Shown: piece after piece, positions 1 through 8,239 of the stretch
Layout: every line of letters starts with the position of its first letter
Numbering within the stretch: the first letter of the stretch is position 1
Assembly (NCBI GenBank): GCA_035406685.1
Contig: DAONLM010000041.1
Coordinates: 1-17,065 of the forward strand
Direction: 5' to 3'
DNA from: DAONLM01 sp035406685
GTDB taxonomy: Bacteria > Spirochaetota > GWE2-31-10 > MWDO01
Length of the DNA stretch: 17,065 nt
The notes under the pieces: model-generated
Told to the model about the DNA's origin: nothing
Database searches by the model: none
Seen by the model: only the letters and a program-made list of their open reading frames with translations
Position numbers and translations under genes: made by a program

Positions 1-1
1 T

Positions 2-337
2 GTAAAAAATTTTAAAAAGGTAAATGATAATCTAAAGAAAAATAAAATTCAGGAATCATTAGAAAATTATATTTTTTGTGGGCTTTTTTATTTTAAGAAT
101 AAAAATTTTGAATTTCTTGATAGATTGCCTCTATTACTGGAATTTTTGATATGAAATAAAAATTATTATTTAAAAAATTTTTGTTATAATTACAAGATTT
201 TATTCGCTTAAAATAACAATTATTTTATTATATTTAGTGAGATATCTAAAGTAGATCCCTTAAAATCAGAATTGAATATCTCTTTAAACAGAGAAGATTT
301 ATCTACATTAAAAAATCTTTTTATTAATTTTAAATAA
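2..337 (+). pseudogene. Decayed 3' end of an unidentified coding frame
   Basis: One frame reads from the window edge with plausible protein content, then hits TGA at 152-154 and TAA at 209-211. It resumes with convincing protein (ISKVDPLKSELNISLNRE region) up to TAA at 335-337. All three pieces are in the same frame and no ATG with a ribosome site opens the later pieces, so this looks like one gene interrupted by in-frame stops rather than several small genes. The 5' part lies outside the window and I do not recognise the family. Alternatively, the real gene ends at 154 and the rest is chance, though the last segment is less AT-biased in its codons than random intergenic DNA here. The rest of the gap, 338-462, is very AT-rich and holds no promoter I can defend. 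Confidence 0.4.
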
Positions 338-462
338 AAAAAATTACTTTTTTTAAAATTATTATACTAAAATCTAAAAAAATGTGCTATCATTATATAT
401 AAGGATATAAAGATAATATGATAGTATTGTCGATTATTAGGATAATATGGAAAGGAAAATTT

Positions 463-1179
463 ATGAGAAAAATTATATTTTTTTTATTATTTATAACAAT
501 TAATATTAGCGCACTAGAAAATAAATTTTTTACAGAACTCTCTTATAAAAAAATAGCAACATTTAATGATGCAATAACATTAATGAGGCTACTTTATAAT
601 GAAAATGATAATAATTCTACATTTATTGATAATGTAATATGGGCTGCGAGTAAGAAACTTTTTAGGGTTACATTACCTATAACAGAAGATCAGGTAAATC
701 CATTAATAACAAGAAAAGAATTGTCGTACTGGATATGCGGGGTTTTAAATCTTGCTGGTAATAAAAATAATGAAACAAGGCTTGGTAGATATCAGTCATA
801 TAAGTTATGTGTTAATTTAGGGATAATTGATGCTGGAAGAGGAGCTGATGATAATCTTTCTGGATGGGAGTTACTTAATGCTTTTGCCTATCTAGATTAT
901 TATGTCAGATATAATAAAATAACTACAAGAGAAGATAAAATTGAAAAATTGGAAGAGGATTATCAATATTTTCCAGAATGGAGAAAAATATTATATAAAG
1001 AGTTTGATGAGCAAAGAGAGGCAGAAAGAAGGGAGAGAGAGGCAAAGAAAATAAAAAAACAAAATAAACAACAAAAAGATACTGAATTTGAACAAAAGTT
1101 TAAGAAAGATAATAAAGATAAAAAGTTAAATGATGTTACTTCAGATTCTGAGATAATAGAAAATATAATAGAGGAATAA
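463..1179 (+). CDS. Exported protein with SLH-like helical region and charged coiled-coil tail
   Basis: The 238-residue protein is of unknown function. I start it at 463 rather than the upstream ATG at 418 because 463 follows a GGAAAGG-type ribosome site and opens directly into a signal peptide (MRKIIFFLLFITINISA, cleavage near residue 17). Residues 25-150 are helical. They contain TRKELSYWICGVLNLAG (83-99) and a YKLCVNLGIIDAG segment (113-125), resembling the helix-turn rhythm of S-layer homology repeats, but too loosely for a firm call. Residues 155-238 are extremely charged (Glu/Lys/Arg), predicting a long coiled coil or disordered tail. The stop is two bases before the ATG of the outer-membrane barrel gene, and that gene's ribosome site lies inside this coding end, so the two are co-translated. 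It probably acts in the periplasm, perhaps as an adaptor for the barrel; that role is inference. Confidence 0.75.
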   Translation: MRKIIFFLLFITINISALENKFFTELSYKKIATFNDAITLMRLLYNENDNNSTFIDNVIWAASKKLFRVTLPITEDQVNPLITRKELSYWICGVLNLAGNKNNETRLGRYQSYKLCVNLGIIDAGRGADDNLSGWELLNAFAYLDYYVRYNKITTREDKIEKLEEDYQYFPEWRKILYKEFDEQREAERREREAKKIKKQNKQQKDTEFEQKFKKDNKDKKLNDVTSDSEIIENIIEE

Positions 1180-1181
1180 AT

Positions 1182-2624
1182 ATGAATAGACAAAAAATAA
1201 TAACCATAGTTGTTTTTTTTATCTTTTTATTTATAAATATTTATGCTAATGATGAAACTACGGATCAAAAAGATAGCAAAGAGAAAAAGAATATTTTTGA
1301 TAAAGAGTATGTTCCAGAAGAAAAGTTAAAAGAACCATCGGTTCTATTTAATATGGGTGGGGATATAATATTAAGATCAAGAATAGAATTTGGTCAGAAT
1401 GGGCAATATTTTGAAACACTGAGTACTGGTGGTTTTAAACCAGTGCCAAATGATAAATGGATTGGCTTGTTTGATACAAAAATATGGAGTAGAATAGTAT
1501 TTGAAAAAGAGTCATTTTTACATATTGGGATAAAGGGGATTTTTAAATTTACTGATAATTATATAGTGCCAGCCTTTACTTTTGATGAGTTATATCTTAC
1601 CTGGAGATATCCCATTGGTAAACTTACCTTAGGTAGAACTATTTATAGCCTTAAGGCTGCAACAATATTCTCTGGTCCTCTTGATGGAATAGAGTTATAC
1701 ATTACAGTCCCATATCTTAATTTTAAAACATTTTTAGGTTACGCTGGATTTTTGGGATTATTTCATCCCTATTTTAACCCTTATACAATATCAGAATATG
1801 ATGTCTCCTTTCAGGAAGAGACAAATCTCTTAACACCAGCGATGATATTTAAAATAGATGCAGAACAGCCGAGAAGAATATTTTTAGCAACTGATTTTGA
1901 TATAAACTTTTATGGACAACATATAAATCCTTATTTTTTAATGCAGATGGATATATCAAATATACCTGTTAAATATTATAGTAACAATAAGAATCTAATA
2001 AATACTTTTCATATAGGTTTAAATACAGAAGGAAGAATTGTCGAAAATTTATATTACAATCTCCATTTTTCTGGCTTATTTGGGTTTAATCAGGATCTAA
2101 CAACAAATAATATTTACTCAATATTATCCTGTGCGTTTATAGGTAAGTTAAGATATACCATTGTAAAAGGTGGAAATTCTACTTTTATTCTTGGATATGC
2201 TCTCGGAAATGGCAATGCCGAATCGAATTTTAACTTCTGGAAAGATAATAATAATATGACAATAAACAAATTTTACTATTACGGGAGGTTTGATGGTGGC
2301 TATGTCTTAAATCCAATACTTTCTAATATTCATTCAATCTCTTTTAAATATATGGTAACGCCAGTAAATAAATTTTCGAATAAACTTACACTCTATCTTG
2401 GTCTTTATCAGACATTTAAACTTTTTTCAAATGCTCCTATAAGTGATCCTTCTTTTAATAATGATAGTTATTTAGTCGGTTCTGAATTTGATTTTGGATT
2501 AATTGTAAATTCAAGGAATTTCTTTACTTTTTTAATGGATTCTGGGATTTTTCTTCCGGAAAATGATATGACAAATTTCATGCCTACTTTTAAATTAGGA
2601 GCAAGTATTATATTTTCATTTTAG
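1182..2624 (+). CDS. Predicted outer-membrane beta-barrel protein
   Basis: The 480-residue protein has a clear signal peptide (MNRQKIITIVVFFIFLFINIYA, cleavage near residue 22) and a short charged linker (23-50). The rest is a long region of alternating aromatic/hydrophobic and polar strands broken by Asn/Asp/Gly turns. It ends in Phe (LGASIIFSF), the C-terminal aromatic signature recognised by the BAM assembly machinery in many outer-membrane proteins. Recurrent patches such as ELYLTWRYPIGKLTLGRT (about 135-152) look like barrel strands. The start follows a GAGG ribosome site within the end of the preceding gene. I cannot assign a porin or transporter family. It converges with the phosphoesterase gene with only six bases between stop codons and no strong terminator hairpin there, so the two transcripts may overlap at their ends. 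Confidence 0.75.
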   Translation: MNRQKIITIVVFFIFLFINIYANDETTDQKDSKEKKNIFDKEYVPEEKLKEPSVLFNMGGDIILRSRIEFGQNGQYFETLSTGGFKPVPNDKWIGLFDTKIWSRIVFEKESFLHIGIKGIFKFTDNYIVPAFTFDELYLTWRYPIGKLTLGRTIYSLKAATIFSGPLDGIELYITVPYLNFKTFLGYAGFLGLFHPYFNPYTISEYDVSFQEETNLLTPAMIFKIDAEQPRRIFLATDFDINFYGQHINPYFLMQMDISNIPVKYYSNNKNLINTFHIGLNTEGRIVENLYYNLHFSGLFGFNQDLTTNNIYSILSCAFIGKLRYTIVKGGNSTFILGYALGNGNAESNFNFWKDNNNMTINKFYYYGRFDGGYVLNPILSNIHSISFKYMVTPVNKFSNKLTLYLGLYQTFKLFSNAPISDPSFNNDSYLVGSEFDFGLIVNSRNFFTFLMDSGIFLPENDMTNFMPTFKLGASIIFSF

Positions 2625-2630
2625 TTAAAT

Positions 2631-4286
2631 TTATTTTGTAATTATAAAACTATCTATCTCTTTACCGGTAATATCTTCGACTTTTACTCTGATCTGATTG
2701 TTGTTTATATTTATAATAGCAAAACCATCCATATCAAAGACCTGTAATTCAGAATTAATATCCTTTTCATCCCCAGTTTTTGATGGCTTGTTACTACCAA
2801 AACTCGGTAATGTAATATATATAATGCCATTTATTTTTTTGGTCCTTTCATATACATGATTATGCCCAGAAATAACAAGATCAACTCTATATTTTTCAAA
2901 AAGTGGTGCTAATATCTCTCTTGCCATAAGATTGGAATAGTGTCGCGGAACATACGAATAAGGAGAATCATGCATAACCACAATAATCCATTTTGACTTA
3001 TTATTTTTTAGAGTATTTTCTATGAATTCATACTGTTTACTACCTTTCAAAAAGGAAGTTTGAGTATCAAGAGTTATAATTCTTAAATTTTTATAGAGAT
3101 ATGTATTATAATATCGTTCTAATCCTAAATATCTTTTTATAAGCGGACTTTCCTCTTCATGGTTACCCATAGCAGTAATAAAAGGTATTCCTTTAATATT
3201 TGGCACAAAAGGGGTAAAAAATGTTAAATCCCAGCTAAAAGCCTTAAATCCATCATTTACATTATCACCAGCAGATACAATAAAATCTGGATTATAATTA
3301 AAAATTTTCTTTGCACCATCCTCTATTACCTTTGGTTTATTCTGACTATCTGAAATAGCAATAAAAGTAATGCCTTCTTTATTATCAGGAGTTTTAAATT
3401 TTATCTTTTCTCCATCCTCGCCTAACTTAAAATAATAAGATGTTGCTGGTTTTAAATTTGGGAGAATTGTCTCATATCCATATTCATACTTTATAACTTT
3501 TGCCTCTATCTCATCTTTCTCATTACTCCCATAAAATAGTCTATCTTTATTATTATTCCATAATATTTTATAATTTAAAAAATCTTCTGACATAGGGACA
3601 AGCAGTGGTTCTCTTAAAAGTGTCTTATCATCAAAAACTCTTCCCCATGAAAAATCTTTAACAATAACCTCTTCATCTCTATATGGAATATATGTAACTA
3701 CCAAATCATTGTTATTGTTATCCCTTGCCTTACTTCCCCAATTACCTCTTGTTGGCTGAAATTTAAAATTTCTTCCGGTCTTTAGAGTTAAAGTAGCACT
3801 CCAGTAACCATTACTATCTTTTTTAAGAGTAGTAGCATAGGGAACCCACTCCTTATGTTCTGGCACCTCATGAGCAAGAAATATTGTATCCTCTTCGTTT
3901 GTATCTGGCGGTGGAAAAATTTTAAAAGTAACATTTACCATCTCTTTAGCAGCAACATAAAAGGTAAAGTCAGTTGTTGACTTTTCTTTTTTATTAAGAG
4001 AGATTGTTAAAAATACAGTATATTTCCCTTCTTTTAGATTTAATTCTATTTTATCTTGATTATTGCTATTTAGAGGTAAGTTGTTGTTTTCAGAATCCTT
4101 AATTTCCCATAAAAAAGAGATTTTTCTATTTTTCGGATATTCACTTATACTACCATCAAGGACAATTGTCTCTGTCTCTCTATAAAATTGCCTTGCCTTT
4201 ATTTTTGCCTTTAAAGTGGTAGCATCTTTTGCATAAATATTTAAAAGATAAAAAATAAAAATAAGTAGTATAATTTTTCTTTTCAT
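2631..4286 (-). CDS. Exported multidomain metallophosphoesterase (purple-acid-phosphatase-like)
   Basis: The 551-residue secreted enzyme is predicted to hydrolyse phosphate esters outside the inner membrane. Domains in order: signal peptide (1-19); Ig/PKD-like beta domain (about 25-112); a second beta domain resembling CBM20/E-set starch-binding folds (about 116-213, with W147, W162 and a GRNFKFQPTRGNW stretch); a fibronectin-III-like domain as in purple acid phosphatases (about 222-300); and the calcineurin-like catalytic domain (305-540). Metal-binding motifs are visible: D313 in SDSQ, GDN 340-342, GNHE 374-377, H439 in MHD, and GHNHVYER 474-481. The usual His of the first D-x-H motif is Gln (Q315). 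It is the last gene of the operon, 28 bases after the TerB/DUF697 gene, with an AGGA ribosome site 11 bases before the ATG. Family membership is confident; substrate is unknown. Confidence 0.88.
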   Translation of the reverse strand: MKRKIILLIFIFYLLNIYAKDATTLKAKIKARQFYRETETIVLDGSISEYPKNRKISFLWEIKDSENNNLPLNSNNQDKIELNLKEGKYTVFLTISLNKKEKSTTDFTFYVAAKEMVNVTFKIFPPPDTNEEDTIFLAHEVPEHKEWVPYATTLKKDSNGYWSATLTLKTGRNFKFQPTRGNWGSKARDNNNNDLVVTYIPYRDEEVIVKDFSWGRVFDDKTLLREPLLVPMSEDFLNYKILWNNNKDRLFYGSNEKDEIEAKVIKYEYGYETILPNLKPATSYYFKLGEDGEKIKFKTPDNKEGITFIAISDSQNKPKVIEDGAKKIFNYNPDFIVSAGDNVNDGFKAFSWDLTFFTPFVPNIKGIPFITAMGNHEEESPLIKRYLGLERYYNTYLYKNLRIITLDTQTSFLKGSKQYEFIENTLKNNKSKWIIVVMHDSPYSYVPRHYSNLMAREILAPLFEKYRVDLVISGHNHVYERTKKINGIIYITLPSFGSNKPSKTGDEKDINSELQVFDMDGFAIININNNQIRVKVEDITGKEIDSFIITK

Positions 4287-4314
4287 AAATATTTCTTATC
4301 CTAAAATATAAATT

Positions 4315-5247
4315 TTATTGAAACATGCTATCTTCATCTTCTATATCACTCTCTTTTTTTCTTTTTCTTTTAGTTTTAGGTTTTTCTTTTTCTTCTTCTT
4401 TTAATACATCATCTTCATTATTAGTAGTTTTTTTCTCATCTGTATATTTTTTGAATTCTTTAAAAAGTGATTCTTTCTGCTCAAATATAAATTTTTTTAA
4501 TTTCTCAAACTCTTTTTTACCATCTTCAAATGATTGTTCCCATATATTCTTTAAGGTATCAGGATCCATTTCTCCTTTTGCTAACGCATACCTTCTTGCC
4601 ACAATTCCTATAGAATAAGTACCAGCAAAGGCAACTGATGCATTTATTACCCACCCAAAAAAAGGTATAACATTTGTAATTATTTTAGATACACCTTTTA
4701 ATAATAATCCAATTCCAGCAGTAGCCCCTATTATTTTAAGAAAATCAGATGGCTCCATATCAAATTTATAAAGATTAAAAATTTTGGTTATCATTGCTAT
4801 CTGTAAAGGTGTAAGAAGAAAATAATCTGAAAAAGGTATGAATGGAATAAAGCCTATTGCCCCTGCTACCATAGAAAAATTGATTAATGTCTTATTAAAT
4901 TCAAATTCAATAACTTCATCAAGATTATAAATATTAAAATCAAAACCAGTTTCATCTTCCTTGATATTCAGGATTTTCCCTAATTCAGCAAGGGCCATTA
5001 ATTGAGACATTGAAATTTTTTCAACCTCAAGAATCTTTTTAGCAAGATTAAAACATTCAATCTTTTGTTCTTTTGTCATCTCATTAGCAATACTGTTTAT
5101 CTCTTCAATAGAGATTTTTTCATTTAAAAGATTTATTAATTCCTCCTCATTAATATTAAAAATTTCAGCAATATAAGATTTTTGTTTTTCTGATATAATG
5201 CCAGTTAAAAGCGGATATAATACGAGTTGTTTTACTTTATCTGTCAT
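4315..5247 (-). CDS. TerB-like plus DUF697 (YcjF-type) membrane protein
   Basis: The 310-residue protein has three parts. Residues 1-95 are all-helical with the pattern of TerB-like domains (YPLLTGIISEKQKSYIAEIF, then KILEVEKISMSQLMALAELG). Residues 120-225 match the DUF697/YcjF type: hydrophobic helices around IPFIPFSDYFLLTPLQIAMI and IPFFGWVINASVAFAGTYSIG, probably membrane-embedded or peripheral. Residues 226-310 are a soluble, highly charged tail with a basic cluster (KTKRKRKKE, 291-299). There is no signal peptide, so the soluble parts are likely cytoplasmic. It lies 12 bases after the Clp-like gene with a strong AGGAGGA ribosome site, so the two are co-expressed. In other bacteria DUF697 often accompanies GTPases; here the NTPase partner is an AAA+ protein. 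I infer that it anchors the unfoldase at the membrane or regulates it. Confidence 0.75.
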   Translation of the reverse strand: MTDKVKQLVLYPLLTGIISEKQKSYIAEIFNINEEELINLLNEKISIEEINSIANEMTKEQKIECFNLAKKILEVEKISMSQLMALAELGKILNIKEDETGFDFNIYNLDEVIEFEFNKTLINFSMVAGAIGFIPFIPFSDYFLLTPLQIAMITKIFNLYKFDMEPSDFLKIIGATAGIGLLLKGVSKIITNVIPFFGWVINASVAFAGTYSIGIVARRYALAKGEMDPDTLKNIWEQSFEDGKKEFEKLKKFIFEQKESLFKEFKKYTDEKKTTNNEDDVLKEEEKEKPKTKRKRKKESDIEDEDSMFQ

Positions 5248-5259
5248 AAAAAAGTCCTC

Positions 5260-8028
5260 CTAATAAATATTTATTCTACCATTATCTGCTGTAACAGTAA
5301 TATTTTTTACATTAGTATTCTGAAAAATAAATTTAGATACAGATGTCATTACCTCTTTTTCAAATACTCTCTCTAAATTTCTAACTCCAAACTTAGGACT
5401 ATAACCTATTTCAAGGATATAATCTATAAAGGTGGAGTCAAAATTTATATTAATGCCTCTCTTTTCAAATATTTTTTTAGACTTTTCAATTATCAATTTT
5501 ATTAAGATATCCCTTGCCACCTCTCTTGTTATAGGATTAAACATTATCACTTCATCTATTTTATTAACAAATTCTGGTGGAAAGATTTCTGTTAGTTTTA
5601 TGTCAGTCTTTATCTTTTCATTTGCTCCAAATCCTAAATTACCTGATGAGGATGTTATGGCATTACTCGTCATAATTATTGTGACATTTGAAAAGAATAT
5701 TGTTTTACCTTTTGTATCTGTAATTTTGCCTTCGTCGAATATCTGTAAAAATATCTTTAAGACCTCTGGATGAGCCTTTTCTATCTCATCGAGTAGTAAG
5801 ACACTTGATGGATTTTCAAGAATTTTAACACTAAAAAAAGATGGTGAATCATAGCCGATATATCCGGGAGGAGCTCCTATCAGTTTAGAAACAGAGTGTG
5901 GTTCTGTAAATTCTGCCATATTAAGTGTAATGAGCTTATCCTGTGTGCCAAATAAAAATTCAGCAATTAATTTTGCTAAATATGTCTTTCCAACACCAGT
6001 GGATCCAACAAAAAAGAAGACCCCATCAGGTTGTTCTGGTTTTAAATCTAATTTATTCTTTGTCATTCTTATTATATTTGCTATTCTCTCTATTGCCTCA
6101 TCCTGCCCAAAGATTCTCTCTTTTAAGAATTTTTCCATTTCTAATAGATGCCTGCCTTTATCTTCTTCTGTTTCTAAAAATTTTATGCCAACAAACTCGC
6201 CTACGATGTTTTTTATTGTGATATCATCAACCTCTTTTTTACCATCCAGAGCACATCTTGAAAATGTCTTTTCAAGAATATCAATAGCCTTATCTGGAAA
6301 GACTCTTGTCTTTATCTCCTCTTTTGAAAGATTGATGATTAACTGTAAATTTTCATCACTAATATCTATCTTATAATGTTCTACCATTTTCTTTTTTAAT
6401 CTTCGTAGTATCTCAAGAGTTGCCTCTGGTGATAATTCATCAACCATTATTGTATAAAATCTTCTATCAAATGCCGGATCTTTCTGAAAGTATTTTTGAT
6501 ATTCATCGATTGTAGTTGCTCCAATGCATCTTAATTCTCCTCTTGCAAGTGCTGGTTTTAAAATGTTTGCAGCATCAAGAGAACTATCAGTTGTTTCTCC
6601 GGCTCCAAGAACAGTATGTATCTCATCTATAAATATAATAAGATTCTCTTTCTCTTTTACTTCGTCTATTATTTTTTGTAATCTCTTTTCAAAATCACCT
6701 CTATAAGTTGTGCCTGCCACAATCATTCCCATATTAATTTCTACAATTTCTATGTTTTTAAAAAACTCTGGCACATCCCCATTTGCTATTTTTAAAGCAA
6801 GACCTTCGACAACAGCGGTTTTACCAACGCCAGCCTTACCAATTAATAATGGATTATTCTTTTTTATTTTATAGAGAACCTCAAGCATACTTCTTATTTC
6901 AGAGTCTCTTCCAATAACCTCAAAAAGTTTACCCTCTCTTGCCATTTTTGTTAAATTTCTACCAAACTTCTCACAATATAATTCTTCTTTTGTCTCTGTC
7001 ACTTCAATTGATTGAGTATTATTAATATTTGCACTTATTAAATTCACAGCCTCTGGATCAAGAATCTCGGCCTTATCTTTATATGTCTCAGATTTAAGAT
7101 CTTCTTCTTTTATTGGCTCCATTTTCTTTATTTCTTTGCTATATTTTTTCTCAAGTTCTTTTTTTTCATCTAATGCAACTTGATAGTTTGGATCACTTTC
7201 GAGTGCTTTTTGATACATCTCATATGCCTTTCTATATTTTTCCATTTGATAAAAAACAAGTCCAATGTTATATAAGGCATATTTATATTTACTATCTATT
7301 TCGAGTGCTCTTGTATAATAATATAGAGCAGAATTATAATCTTCCTGATCATAATAAAGTATTCCAAGATTATTTAATGCTGAAATATAATTTGGATCGC
7401 ACTTTAAAGATTTTAAGAGATACTCTTTAGCCTTTTTATAATCGTCTCTCTCTTTATAAATAGATGCAAGATTATAATAAGGATACTTATAATTAGGATT
7501 AATATTAATGCATTTTGTAAAATATTCTTCTGCTTTGTTATAATTATTCTGATCCATATAGTATAATCCAAGTTCATTAAAGGCCGGATAATAGTCTTTC
7601 TTAATGTTTAATGCCTTTTCAAACCATTCTTTAGCCTCATCCATTTCTTTTTTATTCTCTTTAGTATACATTCTTGTCATTGAAAGCCCTATATTATAGT
7701 ATGCCCAGTAGAAATTACTATCAGCCTCAATTGCCTTTTTATAACATCTTATGGCATTATTATAATCAACTAAATCATAATATAGATTGCCAAGATCATT
7801 CCAGCCATTCGCATTTTTATTATTAATATTGAGAGCCTTTTCAAAATAGACAACTGCTTCTTTTATATTATTTCTTGCCTGTTCTATTTTTCCTAATTTT
7901 TCATAGCTTAAATAATGATTTGGATTTTTTTTTATTATCTCTTGATATAATTTTGCTGCCTTTTCATAATCATTTTCATAATAATAATTATTTGCCTCTT
8001 CATATAATGATTCAATATTATCTGCCAT
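5260..8028 (-). CDS. TPR-ClpA-like double AAA+ unfoldase
   Basis: The 922-residue protein is a TPR array fused to a complete Clp/Hsp100 motor. Residues 5-282 hold about eight TPR units, with a small insertion in the fourth (about 118-130); these bind partner proteins and replace the usual Clp N-domain. After a charged linker (285-350), D1 has Walker A GKAGVGKT (397-404), pore loop GTTYRGDF (439-446), Walker B ending IDE (467-469) and arginine finger DRR (521-523). No ClpB/ClpC middle domain separates D1 from D2. D2 has Walker A GSTGVGKT (675-682), pore loop GAPPGYIG (718-725), Walker B LLLDE (744-748) and sensor-2 GVR (881-883). LGF (798-800) sits where ClpA/ClpC carry their ClpP-docking tripeptide, so it probably feeds a protease. 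The D2 FxNRID motif reads FVNKID, with Lys for the arginine finger. It heads the operon behind a consensus promoter, with an AAGGA ribosome site. Confidence 0.93.
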   Translation of the reverse strand: MADNIESLYEEANNYYYENDYEKAAKLYQEIIKKNPNHYLSYEKLGKIEQARNNIKEAVVYFEKALNINNKNANGWNDLGNLYYDLVDYNNAIRCYKKAIEADSNFYWAYYNIGLSMTRMYTKENKKEMDEAKEWFEKALNIKKDYYPAFNELGLYYMDQNNYNKAEEYFTKCININPNYKYPYYNLASIYKERDDYKKAKEYLLKSLKCDPNYISALNNLGILYYDQEDYNSALYYYTRALEIDSKYKYALYNIGLVFYQMEKYRKAYEMYQKALESDPNYQVALDEKKELEKKYSKEIKKMEPIKEEDLKSETYKDKAEILDPEAVNLISANINNTQSIEVTETKEELYCEKFGRNLTKMAREGKLFEVIGRDSEIRSMLEVLYKIKKNNPLLIGKAGVGKTAVVEGLALKIANGDVPEFFKNIEIVEINMGMIVAGTTYRGDFEKRLQKIIDEVKEKENLIIFIDEIHTVLGAGETTDSSLDAANILKPALARGELRCIGATTIDEYQKYFQKDPAFDRRFYTIMVDELSPEATLEILRRLKKKMVEHYKIDISDENLQLIINLSKEEIKTRVFPDKAIDILEKTFSRCALDGKKEVDDITIKNIVGEFVGIKFLETEEDKGRHLLEMEKFLKERIFGQDEAIERIANIIRMTKNKLDLKPEQPDGVFFFVGSTGVGKTYLAKLIAEFLFGTQDKLITLNMAEFTEPHSVSKLIGAPPGYIGYDSPSFFSVKILENPSSVLLLDEIEKAHPEVLKIFLQIFDEGKITDTKGKTIFFSNVTIIMTSNAITSSSGNLGFGANEKIKTDIKLTEIFPPEFVNKIDEVIMFNPITREVARDILIKLIIEKSKKIFEKRGININFDSTFIDYILEIGYSPKFGVRNLERVFEKEVMTSVSKFIFQNTNVKNITVTADNGRINIY

Positions 8029-8066
8029 TTTTTTATCCTTGAAAATTAAAAATTCTTTTCAAAATA

Positions 8067-8095
8067 AGTATACTAAAACAAAGGTATTTTGTCAA
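8067..8095 (-). promoter_or_regulatory. Sigma70-type promoter for the Clp-like operon
   Basis: On the minus strand a perfect TTGACA (8090-8095) is followed, after exactly 17 bases, by TATACT (8067-8072). The start codon is about 40 bases downstream of the -10, with an AAGGA ribosome site at about 8035-8039. This is one of the best promoter matches in the window and should drive 8028-2631. Confidence 0.8.
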
Positions 8096-8120
8096 AAAAA
8101 AATTAAGAAAATAAATTTTT

Positions 8121-8159
8121 CCATGTGTGATTTTATTTTTAGGCAGATAAAAAGATAAA
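8121..8159 (+). repeat. Left inverted repeat and conserved 3' segment of the RHH cassette
   Basis: Positions 8125-8145 match the reverse complement of 8865-8885 at 20 of 21 bases, giving inverted repeats on both sides of the 176-aa gene. The segment 8130-8159 also matches the reverse complement of 16960-16989 at 29 of 30 bases. In the gene's own direction both 30-mers lie 3' of a related gene: about 80 bases after the stop here and 66 bases after it in the second copy. CCATGTGTG at 8121-8129 is also found at the second copy (17028-17036, inverted), there displaced by 38 bp. Confidence 0.75.
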
Positions 8160-8239
8160 TTTATCCCATGGTTAATTTTTTTGAGAAAAAATTGTAATAA
8201 TCTTATTTATTTTTTGAATAGAATTTTAAGCAAATTTGG

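Noticed and set aside
363..368. TATACT as a -10 for the first operon
   Set aside because: No acceptable -35 at 16-18 bases upstream, and such hexamers are frequent in this AT-rich gap.
418..462. Upstream ATG extension of the first exported protein
   Set aside because: It would bury the signal peptide behind 15 residues and has no ribosome site, whereas the ATG at 463 has both.
5930..6376. Long plus-strand reading frames opposite the Clp-like gene (also 5432-5773 and 4325-4618)
   Set aside because: They lie entirely antisense to well-supported conserved genes, have low-complexity Ser/Phe-rich translations and lack ribosome sites.
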